Counted from the stretch's first letter, positions 36,701-48,857 are shown. The stretch: 64,000 nt of DNA from Xylogone sp. PMI_703 (GCA_021399445.1 JAJTUQ010000005.1:4092001-4156000), one strand, 5' to 3'. A program made the numbers and translations. Notes: a model not told the origin generated them from the letters alone.

Positions 36701-37234
36701 TATATCTTTGCGCAAGCGTCACCAACTAACTGCAAAATTTCCTGTAAATAAAATCTCGTTATTGGCTAGTTACTTCAATTATCTTCTGGAATCCTGAGAT
36801 ATGGTCGTGTCTGGGGAGACGAGAATCCCTGCTCAATGCGCTAAGCTAGCTCCGGGTTGCATTCTGGACTAAGCCCAATTAAGCCGCAATATCAACAAAC
36901 ATCTTTATAGAGTGCTTTCCCACCCATAAAGCCACAGACCTTCTTCCTGGGCATCCTCCAACCATCTCTCTCCTCCCCAACTTTATAAACAACCTAAACT
37001 GCACTGCACCTGAATGCTTCATGAGGTACATATAAGCATATAAGGTCCCTGCAGAGTGTGAATTATCCCAGCCATTAGAACCTATTGCATCTCATCGCCC
37101 CTTTTATGTTTGGACGCGATACTATTCTTTGCAGAAGGATACCAGGACTGGTGCATTTCTCCTACTCATCAATACAGGCAAGCAAATATCAGCTATTGCA
37201 ATTGCCACCGTAGCCTTTTAACATTGCTATCATA
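33762..37234. promoter_or_regulatory. 3.5-kb divergent region, Zn2Cys6 gene / B-type cyclin
   Basis: No coding gene is supported. Cyclin-proximal signals include TTTCGCG (36600-36606, E2F/SBF-like), an E-box CCACGTGA near 36581, and a telobox AAACCCTAAA at 36683-36692; another CTAACCCTAAAA lies near 36041. On the minus side the leader of the zinc-cluster gene is unremarkable. The size fits complex control or long leaders. Confidence 0.5.
36683..36692 (+). promoter_or_regulatory. Telobox-like element upstream of cyclin
   Basis: AAACCCTAAA matches the telobox, bound by Tbf1/Teb1-type Myb factors in fungi and common in growth-related promoters. It lies about 540 bases before the cyclin ATG. A ten-base match is weak evidence. 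Confidence 0.35.
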
Positions 37235-39605
37235 ATGGACGCACGAGTAAGTTCGCATCCCCCATCATTGTCGCCCGAGTTGGTTTTCAACATCTTCGTC
37301 AAACTTCAAAGCCGCTTGTATTCCCTAGTATCATCACCGCTCCTTTGTTTGGAAATCTCCGCCCATTTGTCTTGAGCTTAGCTGACTCGATGCTTGACAG
37401 CCGCAACGTCCGGTCCGAGCCGTTCGCGTTCACGGCGACGAGAACGCGGCCTCTCAGGCCATACAGACCCTCCATCAGCGTCATAAATCCATGGGGACAC
37501 TCGCAAACATGCAGTCAATTGGGGGAATGAAGGCGGCAGCAAAACGAACAGCATTTGGAGATGTCAGCAACATTGCGAAAGGAGTCACAGCCCGCGACGA
37601 TTCGGCTATCGCGGTTAAATCCGTTATCCAGGACATCATAAAGCCCACAGCAGTCCCTGCAGAGAAGTCTTCTGCATTTCTACGGCCTGCACAACGCCCA
37701 ATGAACCCTGCAGGGCCAAAGGTGCATTTGTCAAGCTCCTCAAACAGCGCATCAGTGGAGCATGTTCCGGCACATATTCCTTTGGATTCCAAGGTCCATA
37801 TTACACAGACACAGCAAATACAGTTGCAGACGCAAGGAACCAAGAAGATGCTTCAGAGACGGGCCACTACTATCTTCAAGGATGAAGGTATAAAAGTCGA
37901 GGTGTCAACAATCAAGGAGGATTTTGTATCAACAGCCCCTGCCCACCAGAAATTAGGACCTCGCCACCACAAAAGCCAACCTCAACTTAATACGGAGCAG
38001 CAGCCAATTCTCCGCAAAACCCAAAGCAAGTATATGGACGCGAAATCCGGCTCTTCCGTTGAAACCATATCTACTGTCTCAGTCAAGGACGAAGAGGATG
38101 AAGAGGTGAAGAACACCGAGTCATGCGATGAGGCCTACGAGTTGTACGTCGATGCGCTTAACGGGAAAGAGGAGGAAGTGGATCAAGAGGAATACGAGCT
38201 CCAAGAGGCATCTGATTCAGTTGAGCCTGAGGCCCTGGAGGAGAAGCATCATAGACAATCAGGGCCCACACAGCCCACATCTGAGCCAGAAGAATACTGG
38301 GAAGAAGAGGAGGAGATATACGATGACCAGGGATATACTACAGCGCACTCAACACGTTCTCGCGGGGACAATACAACTGGAGGCGCGACTACTGTTTTGT
38401 TCCCAAAGATCACAAATAAGGCGAGGAGAGAGTTAGCTGAAGCAAAAGAGATAGTCGAGAGTTCTCGTACGATGGACGAGATTGAGGATGAAGCTTGGGA
38501 TACAAGCATGGTCGCAGAATACGGGGATGAGATTTTTGCATATATGCGCGAGCTTGAGGTTAGTATGATTGGTTGCCTATTCTTATTTTTTGTTGTTATT
38601 GTGCTTGCAACGCGTCTGGTATTTTTGTTGGTCAGCCATTTGCACGACCTTTGTTTATCCCACATCCCTGCAATGTTTACCCGTCATACTAACCCACCCT
38701 TGACAACTATAGTTCAAGATGCTACCTAATCCACACTATATGGACAACCAAACGGAAATTCAATGGTCAATGCGCTCAGTATTGATGGACTGGTTGGTCC
38801 AGGTTCATCACCGTTTCTCTCTATTGCCCGAGACACTATTCCTCTGTGTTAATTATATCGATCGGTTCCTTTCTTGCAAAATTGTTTCTCTTGGCAAACT
38901 CCAGCTAGTTGGTGCTACCGCTATTTTTGTTGCAGCAAAGTATGAGGAGATTAATTGCCCCTCTGTCAATGAGATAGTTTATATGGTTGATAATGGCTAC
39001 ACGGCCGACGAAATCCTCAAAGCTGAGCGCTTCATGCTGAGCATGCTCCAATTTGAACTTGGTTGGCCAGGACCAATGAGTTTTCTCCGGCGCATTAGCA
39101 AAGCTGATGACTATGACTTGGAGACCAGAACATTAGCCAAATATTTTCTAGAAGTAACTATCATGGATGAGCGCTTTGTAGGGAGCCCTCCAAGTTATGT
39201 TGCGGCCGGTGCTCATTGCTTATCTCGCTTTATGCTCAAAAAGGGGGATTGGGTAAGTCGACGCTTTATTCCTATCTCTGACCAGTGCTGATGATTTTAT
39301 AGAGCCCGGCACATAAGTATTACTCCGGCTATACCTGGAGCCAGCTCAGACCATTGGTCGCCCTTATGCTTGAGTGTTGTGAGAATCCACAGAAGCACCA
39401 TGCAGCTGTTTTTGAGAAATATGAAGACCGCCGATACAAGCGAGCTTCTACCTTTGTTCAAACCGAGCTCCGCAGAGGCTTCACTCTGCCACCTCTTCAG
39501 CCTTCGATTCCCAGATCTGTTCTATCATCCTTTGATGATGTCGTTGCCCAGATGCAGTACGAGAACCGAGAATCGTTGAAACGATTGGTACAAATCAAAG
39601 GCTAG
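37235..39605 (+). CDS. G2/mitotic B-type cyclin (Clb3-like)
   Basis: This is the activating partner of Cdk1 for mitotic entry. Exons 37235-37246 (12 bases), 37401-38558, 38713-39252 and 39303-39605 join in phase 0 and give 670 residues. The micro-exon codes for MDAR and splicing continues PQRPVRAVRVHGDE, so starting at the later ATG (37491) would lose 34 residues. RTAFGDVSN (53-61) is a destruction-box-like degron with Phe in place of Leu. A long acidic linker follows. The cyclin boxes span about 385-640, with SMRSVLMDWLVQVHHRF, KYEEINCPSVNEIVY and DPYIxxx-type helices preserved. The length exceeds NimE or Cdc13 (about 480), so it fits the longer Clb3-like paralogue of aspergilli better; that choice rests on length only. 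Confidence 0.92.
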
Positions 39606-40787
39606 ATTCTCGTTGAGGGCTGATCGACAGTCACTAATAAAAGCAACAAAACTCGTTTTCTTTGTATATCATTGGACGGCATGGCTAGCTTGATACCCTT
39701 TATACATATTTCATCGACGCGACTAATTCACCGAATCGCTAGCGCCTGTCTCGACTTCCGGCACCGACCGGTATTACTTTTTAAGTTTGACTAATTCTTG
39801 TTCCCATACGAACGTGCACTCCAAAAGTCATCGGGTTCTGATGGGAAAGGGCGGATATCTAATAACTACGGGCTGTAATGTTTGGGCCGGGGGAACGTTA
39901 TGATTAGACGTGACCATGAACTGCGTCTGCCTTCTTTATTTTGTTGGCGTTGGCGATACCTAAGAGTAAAGACATTGCTGTTATGGTTTCTGTTCAAGTA
40001 TTCTGACATAGATGCATGGGTATCTGTTTTCTTTTGTCATTTCTACCACGCAAAAGAGGGATAGCCCTCGAGGAGTAACTCTGGGTAAGGTAGGAGTAGG
40101 GTTAGAGGTTTCACATAATATCTACATGGACTACACACATATTAGCGAGCATTGTCCGAAGTGTAACCGCCGAATAGTGAGAGACTTGACTTTGCCGTCC
40201 CATCCCCGGCGTTGGTTCGTTATCTACAAAGGTACATCCCCATGGGTCGGATTGACGGGCGGTGCTGATTAGCGGTCGGACAAGGATGCGAGCGTGATCT
40301 GTTCCTCTAACTGGAATGGGCAATAAAAGCCCAGTCAAAAAAGTTTTTGTTCCACTCGGCGCCGGCGACAAGTTTTGCCGGATCCAACCACAAGGCGGCG
40401 GGCCGTACAAATATCGCTCAGAGATAATTATCCTTCTTGGAGCTAACTCTTCGTCGTTCTCCATTATTTCCCCATTCTCGTACCATACCCTATTGCGGTC
40501 AGGGTTTATATCTCCGTATTGGCTTCTCCGCACTTCCTTTTTGCCTAGAAAGACATCGTAGCGCCCTGTTGTGGCCAATTCTACTTCCTGTAATTTCCTT
40601 TAAAAACTTTTTGGGCTCTTTCCATTCTTGTCCACAAGCTCTTTTTTTAGCGGCAAGGTACCCGAGCCCCCCGTCTTTAATCTTGTCAACAACTCTGGCC
40701 AGCTCCGAATATCGCAGTCATACTAAGCCATTGATCTCCTGTCGACAGAAACCCACCTAAGGTGTCTTCAAAGAATCAGAATACACA
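39606..40787. other. Intergenic region, cyclin / aspartate-glutamate carrier
   Basis: About 1.2 kb without a supported gene, holding the cyclin 3' flank and the carrier promoter. The 200 bases before the carrier ATG are pyrimidine-rich. The minus-strand 155-codon frame (40111-40578) has no recognisable motif. Confidence 0.5.
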
Positions 40788-43028
40788 ATGCCAGATATCC
40801 AGCAGGTCACGGCGCATGTCAAGGGAGCTGTAAAGGAGTCGTTCTTGGGATCCGCCGAGCCGACTACTTTGCAGCTCTCCGCTCAGGCAAAGGCCACCTT
40901 TGAAAAATATGCCAAACAGGATCCCGAGACCGGTGAACTTTATATGGGCGAGGAGGAATTTGTTGATGCAATTGCGCCAAAAGATGAGGATTACGTGAGT
41001 AATATCCTGGCTTCGCAACTCCGTTCGCAACATTGACTCACACTTTTCTGCTCCAGCACAAAATCAAACGCGAGCAGTATGCAATCCTGTTTCGTGTCGC
41101 TGACAGAAGAGGTACCGGTACCGTGAGCCTCAACGACTGGGGTACCTTCGAAAACTTGTTGGCAAAGCCAGACGCTGAGTATGAGATTGCCTTTCGCCTC
41201 TTCGATGTGGATGGCAAAGGGACTGTCAGCTACGATGACTTGAAGAGACTCTACGAGATGAACAAGGGGCCGAACAGTATACCGTTTGACTGGAATTGCG
41301 AATGGGCAACATTATATAGTGGAGGCAAGCAGCGACGTCATGAGCTTACTTATCCTCAATTCGCCCAGATGCTTCGTGGCCTCCAGGGAGAAAGGATCAG
41401 GCAAGCGTTCCATCTCTTCGATAAGGATGGCGATGGATATATTGAGCCAGAAGACTTTCAGCGAATTATCCTCGAAACCGCTAAGCACAAACTTTCCGAC
41501 CATCTCCTACAGAACCTTCAGACACTCTGCAATATTTCATCTGGCAGCAAGATTTCTTATGCAAATGTTCGAGCTTTTCAAAACATAATCAGGGAGATGG
41601 ATCTTGTGGAAATGATCATTCGTCAAGCTGCAGCACGGAGTTCTGACGGCAAGATTACAAGGACTGATTTCCTGAATGAGGCCTCTAGAATTACTAGATT
41701 CTCATTATTCACACCCATGGAGGCCGATATTTTATTCCACTTTGCTAGCTTGGATGAACCCTCAGGTAGACTGGGTCTCTCAGACTTTGCTAAAGTTCTT
41801 GATTCATCATGGAGGAACCCCCTCTATAATGCCTTCTCCGATGCAGCAGGAGCCAGTGTCGCAAAAGTCAAGACCACCACCCAGAACCTGCTGCACGGTG
41901 TCCTTGAGTCCATTCACCACTTCGGCTTGGGCAGTATCGCTGGCGCTTTTGGTGCTTTCATGGTCTATCCCATTGACTTAGTTAAAACTCGTATGCAGAA
42001 TCAGAGAAGCTCAAGAGTGGGTGAAATGTTGTACAAGAACTCTTGGGATTGTGCGAAGAAGGTTGTGCGGAACGAAGGATTTAAGGGATTATATTCTGGT
42101 GTCCTTCCACAACTGGTTGGTGTTGCGCCTGAAAAGGCGATCAAACTTACAGTCAATGATCTTGTTCGGGGTCACTTTACTACCAAAGACGGCAAGATTT
42201 GGCTCCCGTGGGAGATCCTAGCTGGTGGTACTGCAGGAGGATGTCAAGTGGTAAGTGCATCTTTACAACAATCTATCCATTGGAACTATCTAACATGCTA
42301 CACAGATTTTTACCAACCCACTTGAAATCGTCAAAATCAGACTCCAGGTCCAGGGAGAAGTTGCAAAAAGTGTGGAGGGGGTTCCTCGCCGGTCTGCAAT
42401 GTGGATTGTTCGCAATCTTGGTCTCGTGGGTCTTTACAAGGGAGCTTCGGCTTGTCTCCTCCGTGATGTTCCTTTCTCGGCAATTTATTTCCCTACCTAC
42501 AGCCACCTAAAGCGGGATTATTTCGGAGAGTCTGAAACGAAAAAGCTCAATGTTCTGCAATTGCTTACTGCCGGTGCCATTGCAGGTATGCCAGCAGCAT
42601 ACCTAACAACTCCGTGCGATGTTATCAAGACGCGCTTGCAGGTTGAAGCCAGAAAGGGTGAAAGTAGCTATACTGGGTTGAGACACTGTGCTGCTACTGT
42701 CTGGAAAGAAGAGGGCTTCAAGGCCTTCTTCAAGGGCGGGCCAGCCAGAATTATGCGTTCTTCGCCGCAGTTCGGTTTTACTCTAGCTGCTTACGAAGTC
42801 CTCCAGAACTTGCTTCCTATGCCTGGAGGAGAGAAGCATGTGGCTGCCCCAGCTCCTTCTCCAAGTGCAGCCTTGCCTGGTCAAGAGGGCCCATTAAGTT
42901 TCCTTCGAAGTAAGAACGCTTTGAAGATCATTCTAGATCTGGACGAAGACTTCGGAAGACCAAAGCTCCCAGGAAAGGATAGCTGGAAGAAACTCCCTGC
43001 CCTCGTTGGAGGTAGCAAGATTGCATAA
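40788..43028 (+). CDS. agc1: Mitochondrial aspartate-glutamate carrier with EF hands (Agc1/aralar type)
   Basis: This inner-membrane carrier exchanges matrix aspartate for cytosolic glutamate plus a proton and supports the malate-aspartate shuttle. Exons 40788-40994, 41057-42250 and 42306-43028 join in phase 0 and give 707 residues. The N-terminal half faces the intermembrane space and holds EF hands; the clearest loops read [12 protein letters not shown] (about 128) and [13 protein letters not shown] (about 195). The C-terminal half has three mitochondrial-carrier repeats with signatures [20 protein letters not shown] and [11 protein letters not shown] short amphipathic tail follows the carrier, as in aralar/citrin. 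All three signatures are intact. Aspartate transport here has no proven link to the aspartylation enzyme at the other end of the window. Confidence 0.95.
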
Positions 43029-43754
43029 AGATTAGAATAGTGGACAGACGCTTTATGTGTCTTGTAATTTTTGGGTTTGCCCGGCTTTTCTATGATCAGT
43101 ATAGATATAGATTGCGTAGAGGTTAGACTATTGTGGGATATCCTTAGACCACTTAGACCACGGCAGAGATACCTTTTGGGAGCATATGAATGGTTGGGCA
43201 TGGCGTTGTTGGTTGAATTCTACACTGCTGTTGTTGCTGGACCATTCCCGAGAAGGAGCGTATATAGCGATATGTATTGAAGGAGGACAGAACTTGGACA
43301 TACCTAGACAGGTGACATTGATTCAATACGTGTTCCTTTGTATTTAGAATTGATTTACGATTTTCCTTTGTTCTAATTATTGGTCTATATCTGTATGTAA
43401 TCCCGAGGAGTTTACTCTCTCATACATTTGATACTCTTCCATTCGGAACTTGGCACAGTACCGCCCTTTTCATAACTGAAGTGTCCTTTCTAAGGTTTGG
43501 CCTAGGTTGGCAGATATATCATTGCGACCTGCGGACCTCCTTATGATGTGGGTTATTTCACCCAAACAGATTATGTGGCCACAATGACACAGGCTGTGTG
43601 TCCAGCTTGCTAGGATCAGGCGAGTTCCCCTATATCTGTCCCGTTGGGGATTCCCCCACAGAAATATTCTAGAAGCTATGATCTTAGCATAACTTGAATA
43701 TTGTAACTGTTCTTGTCCAGTAAATGGTGTCAAAGCCTCCACCACTAGAGCGTC
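43029..43754. other. Convergent intergenic region, carrier / trs20
   Basis: These 726 bases hold two 3' flanks. No gene, strong hairpin or repeat is apparent. Confidence 0.5.
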
Positions 43755-44349
43755 TCATAGGTACTTCTTGCCAGCTGCCGCAACTCTGCTCCTGAATATG
43801 GGACTTTTAACCTCCATGTTCACTTGATAGAATGGACTCATTATAGTCTTGACCCAGTTTTCGTAAACCTCAGTGAAGAACTGTTTAACAGCTTCCTCAG
43901 TTTGGGGGGAAGTCGGGTTTGCAGCAATTGATGTACTGGCTCGAGTTGTACTCGTCGACGCTGGTTGCATAGGCGCATGTAAGAGGAGGAATTTTACATC
44001 TAAGATCCTGTTAGGGAGCGAATGTCTACATTGGTGAGGTGAAAACTTACTGCCGCCAGTTATGAAGCATGAAACATAGTTATTATAAAATCGATCAATA
44101 CACTTGAGGTACCTGAAGGATTATGTTAGGAGCCTATTCCATCTGGGCTGAGAAGTAAACAAACATTTGCCCAGTACTCCATTGCACTTCCTCCACAATA
44201 TCAAGGCTGCTATGAACAATGAATTGATTCATATGGCGCGCCTGCTCCTGAAAGCGGGCAATTCCATCTCCTCCTTGTTTTGCAGTTCCAAATTCGTACT
44301 CAAATATGGGGTTATCTTGCGTACCAATTATTGCGAAATAGTATGACAT
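43755..44349 (-). CDS. trs20: TRAPP complex subunit Trs20 (sedlin, TRAPPC2)
   Basis: This is a small core subunit of the TRAPP tethering complexes that act as Ypt1/Rab1 exchange factors in ER-Golgi traffic and autophagy. Exons 44349-44165, 44112-44051 and 43999-43755 give 163 residues, about the usual size. The start YYFAIIGTQDNPIFEYEFG is the typical longin-fold opening. Splicing joins WSTGQM to YLKCIDRFYNNYVSCFITGG and then NVKFLLLHAP, restoring the conserved sedlin core. The GTTTGT donor of intron 1 is non-optimal but is the only choice that keeps this join. A Ser/Thr/Ala-rich loop (about 85-112) interrupts the domain before FFTEVYENWVKTIMSPFY. The gene shares a 206-base promoter with MRPL31. 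Confidence 0.94.
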
Positions 44350-44555
44350 TTTGGCGTTGTGGTAGAATAAAAGCCTCAGATGATCGGAGGTGCAAGGCTG
44401 ATGTTTGGGGAAGCTGTACTGTGGAAGGACCGGGGAAGGGGTGGGATGGCGGTTCGCTGATTGGTCGAAATTTTATGACCCCATGCGGCACTCATGATTC
44501 TGGTCAAACCCATCTCCACGACTTAGAGAACATCCAAACTTGAGCCACCACGACA
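44350..44555. promoter_or_regulatory. Compact bidirectional promoter trs20 / mrpl31
   Basis: Only 206 bases separate the divergent start codons, so both core promoters must overlap. No TATA box is evident. Confidence 0.55.
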
Positions 44556-45007
44556 ATGTTTGGAGCTTTCAGGTCGACAAGCCCCCTCTCAGGAGGTCTC
44601 CTATGGTTAGTTTGCTATACTATTATTATTCATCCTGCTGGAGCGATTACTGAGATTCAATTGCAATGTAGGAAGATTCCATGGCGACTATCAAAATTTC
44701 AGAAAGCCCGTCAACGCCGACGTCTAAGGGCTGTCGATACAGTAGTCGCAGTTGTAGATCAAGCTCTGGCAAAACAAGGACTTACAACAAAGGCGATTCA
44801 GAGATGGAAGGAGGAGATGCCGACTGAGCAGGAAATGTTACCCAAGGACAAATACACCATGTTTGACCGAAAAGAGAAGAAATATCGAAAAGGAATTCAT
44901 AGTAAGTGACAGCAGAACAGGATAGCTATAATAGCAGCTCTGACATATTTATAGAGCTACCGAAATGGACCCGTCTTTCCCAGCGGGTCAACCCTCCTGG
45001 TTATTGA
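44556..45007 (+). CDS. mrpl31: Mitochondrial large ribosomal subunit protein MRPL31 (mL60)
   Basis: Exons 44556-44605, 44672-44901 and 44955-45007 join in phase (TG|G, A|AG) and give 110 residues. The start MFGAFRSTSPLSGGLLW joins KIPWRLSKFQKARQRRRLR across intron 1, the fungal MRPL31 hallmark. The end reads KLPKWTRLSQRVNPPGY and stops, as in its relatives. The protein is small, basic and fungal-specific, with an amphipathic N-terminus suited to mitochondrial import. Without splicing the frame seems to carry a false hydrophobic insert, so the introns are needed. It converges on CBC2 with 239 bases between. Confidence 0.93.
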
Positions 45008-45246
45008 TCTCAGATACGATATCGAAGGTTACATGTATTATACGAGCTCAGTGTATTACCATTATAGGCGGCGTTTTCGGTATATAGATATCACACAACA
45101 TGAGTCATGAATTCAGCATGTCCTGCTCTCGAAACAAGAATGGGCACCGAGCTATTAAGCTTTGCTGATGAATTTCTAAAGTTCCTGTACACATTCCCAG
45201 CCCTATGTTCCGTAACGCCTGCGACTCGAAGATTTTATACAGATAC

Positions 45247-45919
45247 CTATCTATCTTTTCCATAGTGCTCCTCTTCTCTAGCCCTTTCTGCTTGAATCGC
45301 CCTACCAAGTCCTCCTCTTCCCTCATCATATTCTTCCCGGTACTCATCGCGCACTTGGCCGCCAGACTTTCCCCTTCCATACTGTCTACCCTCTTGGAAG
45401 CCGGGGTCCAAATCTGTTCGAATAATACGCTCGTCTAGCTTTGTTCCACCAATATACTTCATACAATCCAACGCGTCCTGGTGAGTGTAGTATTCTACGA
45501 AGCAAAAACCACAGGGAGTTTTATTGAATCGGTCCAATCCCATAACCAGTCTCTTGATCTCACCGCATTTCGCGAACAGTTCATGGATCTGTTCCTCCGT
45601 GGTATAAAACGATCTAGATTAAATTGTTAACCTTGGCACGTAGCTCTGAATTTAGCGCAAACATACAGATTGCCAACATAAAGCGTGGTAGCGTTCTTCA
45701 GGGGATCCTCTGCAGGCTCCTCTGGAGTCCGCTCTCTCTGTTCCCGATCTTCATTGTCCCGATCGTACTTGCGCTTCCTGTTCTTCATTGGAGTTAGCCT
45801 CGCTGGTAAAATATAGAGGAAGATAAATTATTTAGAAATACAATTGGACTTACTCTGCTTTGATAGTAGGCGCTGGGCTTGTCCAGCCTATCAACTGTGT
45901 TTCGTAATGTTGCAGGCAT
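45247..45919 (-). CDS. cbc2: Nuclear cap-binding complex subunit 2 (CBC2/CBP20)
   Basis: This is the m7G-cap-binding subunit that, with CBP80, joins nascent mRNA and assists splicing and export. Exons 45919-45854, 45782-45667 and 45613-45247 give 182 residues. The join at intron 1 (GGCTAAC branch, GAAG acceptor) yields KPSAYYQSR followed by NRKRKYDRD. One RRM spans about 50-130, with RNP2 TLYVGNLSFYTTEE and RNP1 CGFCFVEYY. Tyr residues near 20-21 and in RNP2 match the cap-stacking aromatics of the family. The tail [20 protein letters not shown] is the conserved cap-contact and Arg/Gly segment. It diverges from Nup82 across 224 bases. Confidence 0.94.
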
Positions 45920-46143
45920 GTTTGTCGCGTGTAGTTCTCAAAGGCCAAGCAAATGTGAGCTCTTTCAGGTTGCAGTGGTTCGCGACGGAATCCTGGCGCT
46001 AGTGAAAGCGCGAGCAATTGCTGGAGACGCAACCACGAAACCCGCAACATATAAATTTGCCGACAGCCTCACTACCACTCCCATGCTCAAAACTCCGTTT
46101 AGAAGCTAGAAGATTTTGAGCTCTAGAGCTCGCGATCCTTAAA
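45920..46143. promoter_or_regulatory. Compact bidirectional promoter cbc2 / nup82
   Basis: These 224 bases separate two divergent ATGs. No strong TATA box is seen. GAGCTCTAGAGCTC-like alternation near 46120 gives a short inverted repeat. Confidence 0.45.
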
Positions 46144-48857
46144 ATGCCTAAAGTTTTAAGCTATACGCCAGCCTGGCTCTCAAAGCCTAGCCCCGGTTAC
46201 GATTTATTTACATCTACATCCAAAGCTTCAAATGCTCACGCACATGCTCCATATGGCTCCATTGGCCAGAATAAAAAGGATGGCAAACCCGGACCTCGTA
46301 GGACAATCGTGCACCGTGGAACTGAGGTTTTCGTTGCCGTGGGAAAGGAGATACACTGGGCAGATCTAGCGTTACTCAAGGAAGCTTGGGAGGCCAGGCA
46401 ACAAAGCGTGAAAAGCCGAAAGTCCAGAGCAGCCAGCGCTAGAGAGGATTCGTACGAGGGAGATCATCTACCAGATTATAAGGTGTGTCTAGATCGTGTC
46501 TGTCCAAGAACAGCCGCTAATTTTCAAAGACGATCAAAATTCCAGTTGCGGACGACATAAAGCAGCTCGTCATCTCACCGCAAGCGAACTACCTAGCAAT
46601 TGCAACGACTCATACTGTTCACATTGCCGTTTTGCCCGAATCCTCTCATCTGACAGCTCCTGATACTGGTCCAATACGTTTGAAGACATACACGCTAGGT
46701 CCAACTACCCATGTTACTTCACAATCCGCCCTAGCTTCCGCCATTTGGCACCCTCTTGGAGTCAATGGGTCATGCTTGGTTACGGTCACAACAGATGCAA
46801 TTGTTCGAATATGGGAGCTCTCTACAGCCGACCGGTGGTCATTCGACCGACCCACTCTAGCTATAGACCTGAAAAAGCTTGCGGATGGTACCTCTGTAGA
46901 TCAAGACTTTGGTGCATCCGTTGCTATGAGCAAAGGGTTTTCGCCTGACTCTTTTGAAATGGAAGTAGCTTCTGCATGCTTTCCTAGCCGGGAATCCGGG
47001 GGATGGTCTCCAATGACACTCTGGATTGCCATGAGAGAAGGCGACGTATATGCACTCTGTCCGCTCCTACCAGAAAAATGGTCTCCACCACCTACACTAA
47101 TACCCTCCCTATCTATCTCCATCGTGTCGAAAGTAGCAACCATAGAGGATGACCCAGAAGTATCTCAGAAAGCAAAGTTATTGGCCCAACAACAACTTGC
47201 TTGGATGTCCGATATCGACAATCAAGACCCGATGCATCTTGAGGGAACTATAGATGAGCCTCCAGCAGAGGTCTTTACTCGTCCATCAAAACCTGGCAGA
47301 GTACCTAGGCTACAAGGTCCTTTTGAATTTGAATTAGCCCCTGAGGAGTCTGAAGACGAATTAGATAGCCTCCTAAGCGACATATACGTTATTGGTCCGA
47401 AGACGGATACTGAGGAGTTGATGCTTGGTGAGGAAGAAGATATTGAAGTTGAAGAGGTTGGTGAAGAAGGCCTATCACTTGGTGTGATATGTCTGCTCAC
47501 AAGTAGTGGACGGTTGTCGATCTGCCTAGATTTGGACGGAGTCGAAGCACAATGGTTACCACAGAGAAAGTCAAAGGCCCTTTGGTTTAGCGAGGAAGAG
47601 GATGACCCTTCACTACTGACTTTCCAAGTCCTCGACACCTCCAGAAGTGGAGAGGTTTGGCAAGGAAGCTGGCCAATGTTCACGCCGGATATTAAGTCTA
47701 GATATTCGTTCTATATCACTGATACACAGAGCGTCAGCTTCGTGTCGTTATCTCCCTGGGTATCACGATTGGAGACAGAGATGGATGAAGGGACTGCTGG
47801 AACCGACTTCAGAATCGACCTTCTTGTCAAAAATCAAGGCTCTATTCGGGAACGGCTTTACACTGAAAAGGGGGATGACCGTTCTGCTCCACTCTCTGCA
47901 AGCGTAGTTATCAATAGCTCGGATCTAGGATATTTTCTCCTCTCAGCAACTCCCTATGCTCCAGTCGCGTTAAGTTTTGACTCTCCCGAATATGACATTG
48001 ATTCGTTCGAACGAGCAGAATCGCCAGTGTATGATGTCGAGCCTGACAAGCCTCTGATTCTTTGCGAACCCCGACCGGTGTACCAACCTTCACATGCGCT
48101 TGATGGAAGATCGGCCTTGCCGGTTTTACTGGAAAGGTTACAGCATAGCAAGTATAAACGATTGATGAAAGAGGATGTTCGGCTCTCACCTGCAACCCTC
48201 ACCATAATGACAGACGCTCACAAGATCTTAAGTGAGGAAACCCATCGTATAGGGGCAGCAGCTGCAGAGCTTTTCCGTCGCTGCGAGCGTTTGCAGACAG
48301 AATTACGAAATCAAATCAAGAAGGCAAACGACGTCGCATGCCGTGTAGAAGCCGTGACGGGAGATGATACCGACGAAGGCCCTACCGTTGGAATGAACGA
48401 GCTGCTGGAAAAGCGTATCGATGACGCCAAGGAAAGACAAAAGGATATCGCGGAACGCTTAGAGAGGATGAGGAAGAAGGTATCAAGGGGAATCACTAGA
48501 GAACTAAGTGATAAGGAGAAAGCGTGGGTAGAGGAAGTGTTTGAACTCCAAGACAGCATCTCCACCAAGGGTGTTGATAACCAGAGACCCGGATCAAGAT
48601 CTGCGCAGAAAACACTGATGGATCGATATGAGGAGGTTCAACATCTAGAAAAGGAGTTAGTAGGCCAAGCAAACGAGATAGCGGAAAGTCAGAAGGAGGA
48701 GCCGCAGGAAGAGGAGAAGATATCATCTACAGACTTGAACGTCCCCTCTGAAATCAGAAAGGCAAAGGTTACACAAATCAAGGCGCTGCTAGATAGAGAG
48801 GCTGCTCTCATTGATGGGGCCAAGAGTCGCCTAGAGAGGCTTAATATCAGTGAATGA
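46144..48857 (+). CDS. nup82: Nucleoporin Nup82 (Nup88 family)
   Basis: This is a cytoplasmic-face nucleoporin that anchors Nup159 and Nsp1 for mRNA export. Exons 46144-46482 and 46530-48857 join in phase 0 and give 888 residues. Acceptor choice matters: using the CAAAG ending at 46529 restores DYKTIKIPVADDIKQLVIS, the expected blade, while the later AG breaks frame. The N-terminal beta-propeller (about 1-600) includes NYLAIATTHTVHIAVLP, IWHPLG and LVTVTTDAIVRIWEL. The C-terminal 200 residues are charged heptad-rich coiled coil (KKANDVACRVEAV, KERQKDIAERLERMRKK), which pairs with Nup159/Nsp1. An acidic loop (about 415-440, EEEDIEVEEVGEE) interrupts the propeller. Confidence 0.92.

Noticed and set aside
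40788..43028. Functional link between the aspartate-glutamate carrier and the aspartylation enzyme
   Set aside because: They share only the amino acid; they are over 35 kb apart with unrelated genes between, so no cluster is supported.
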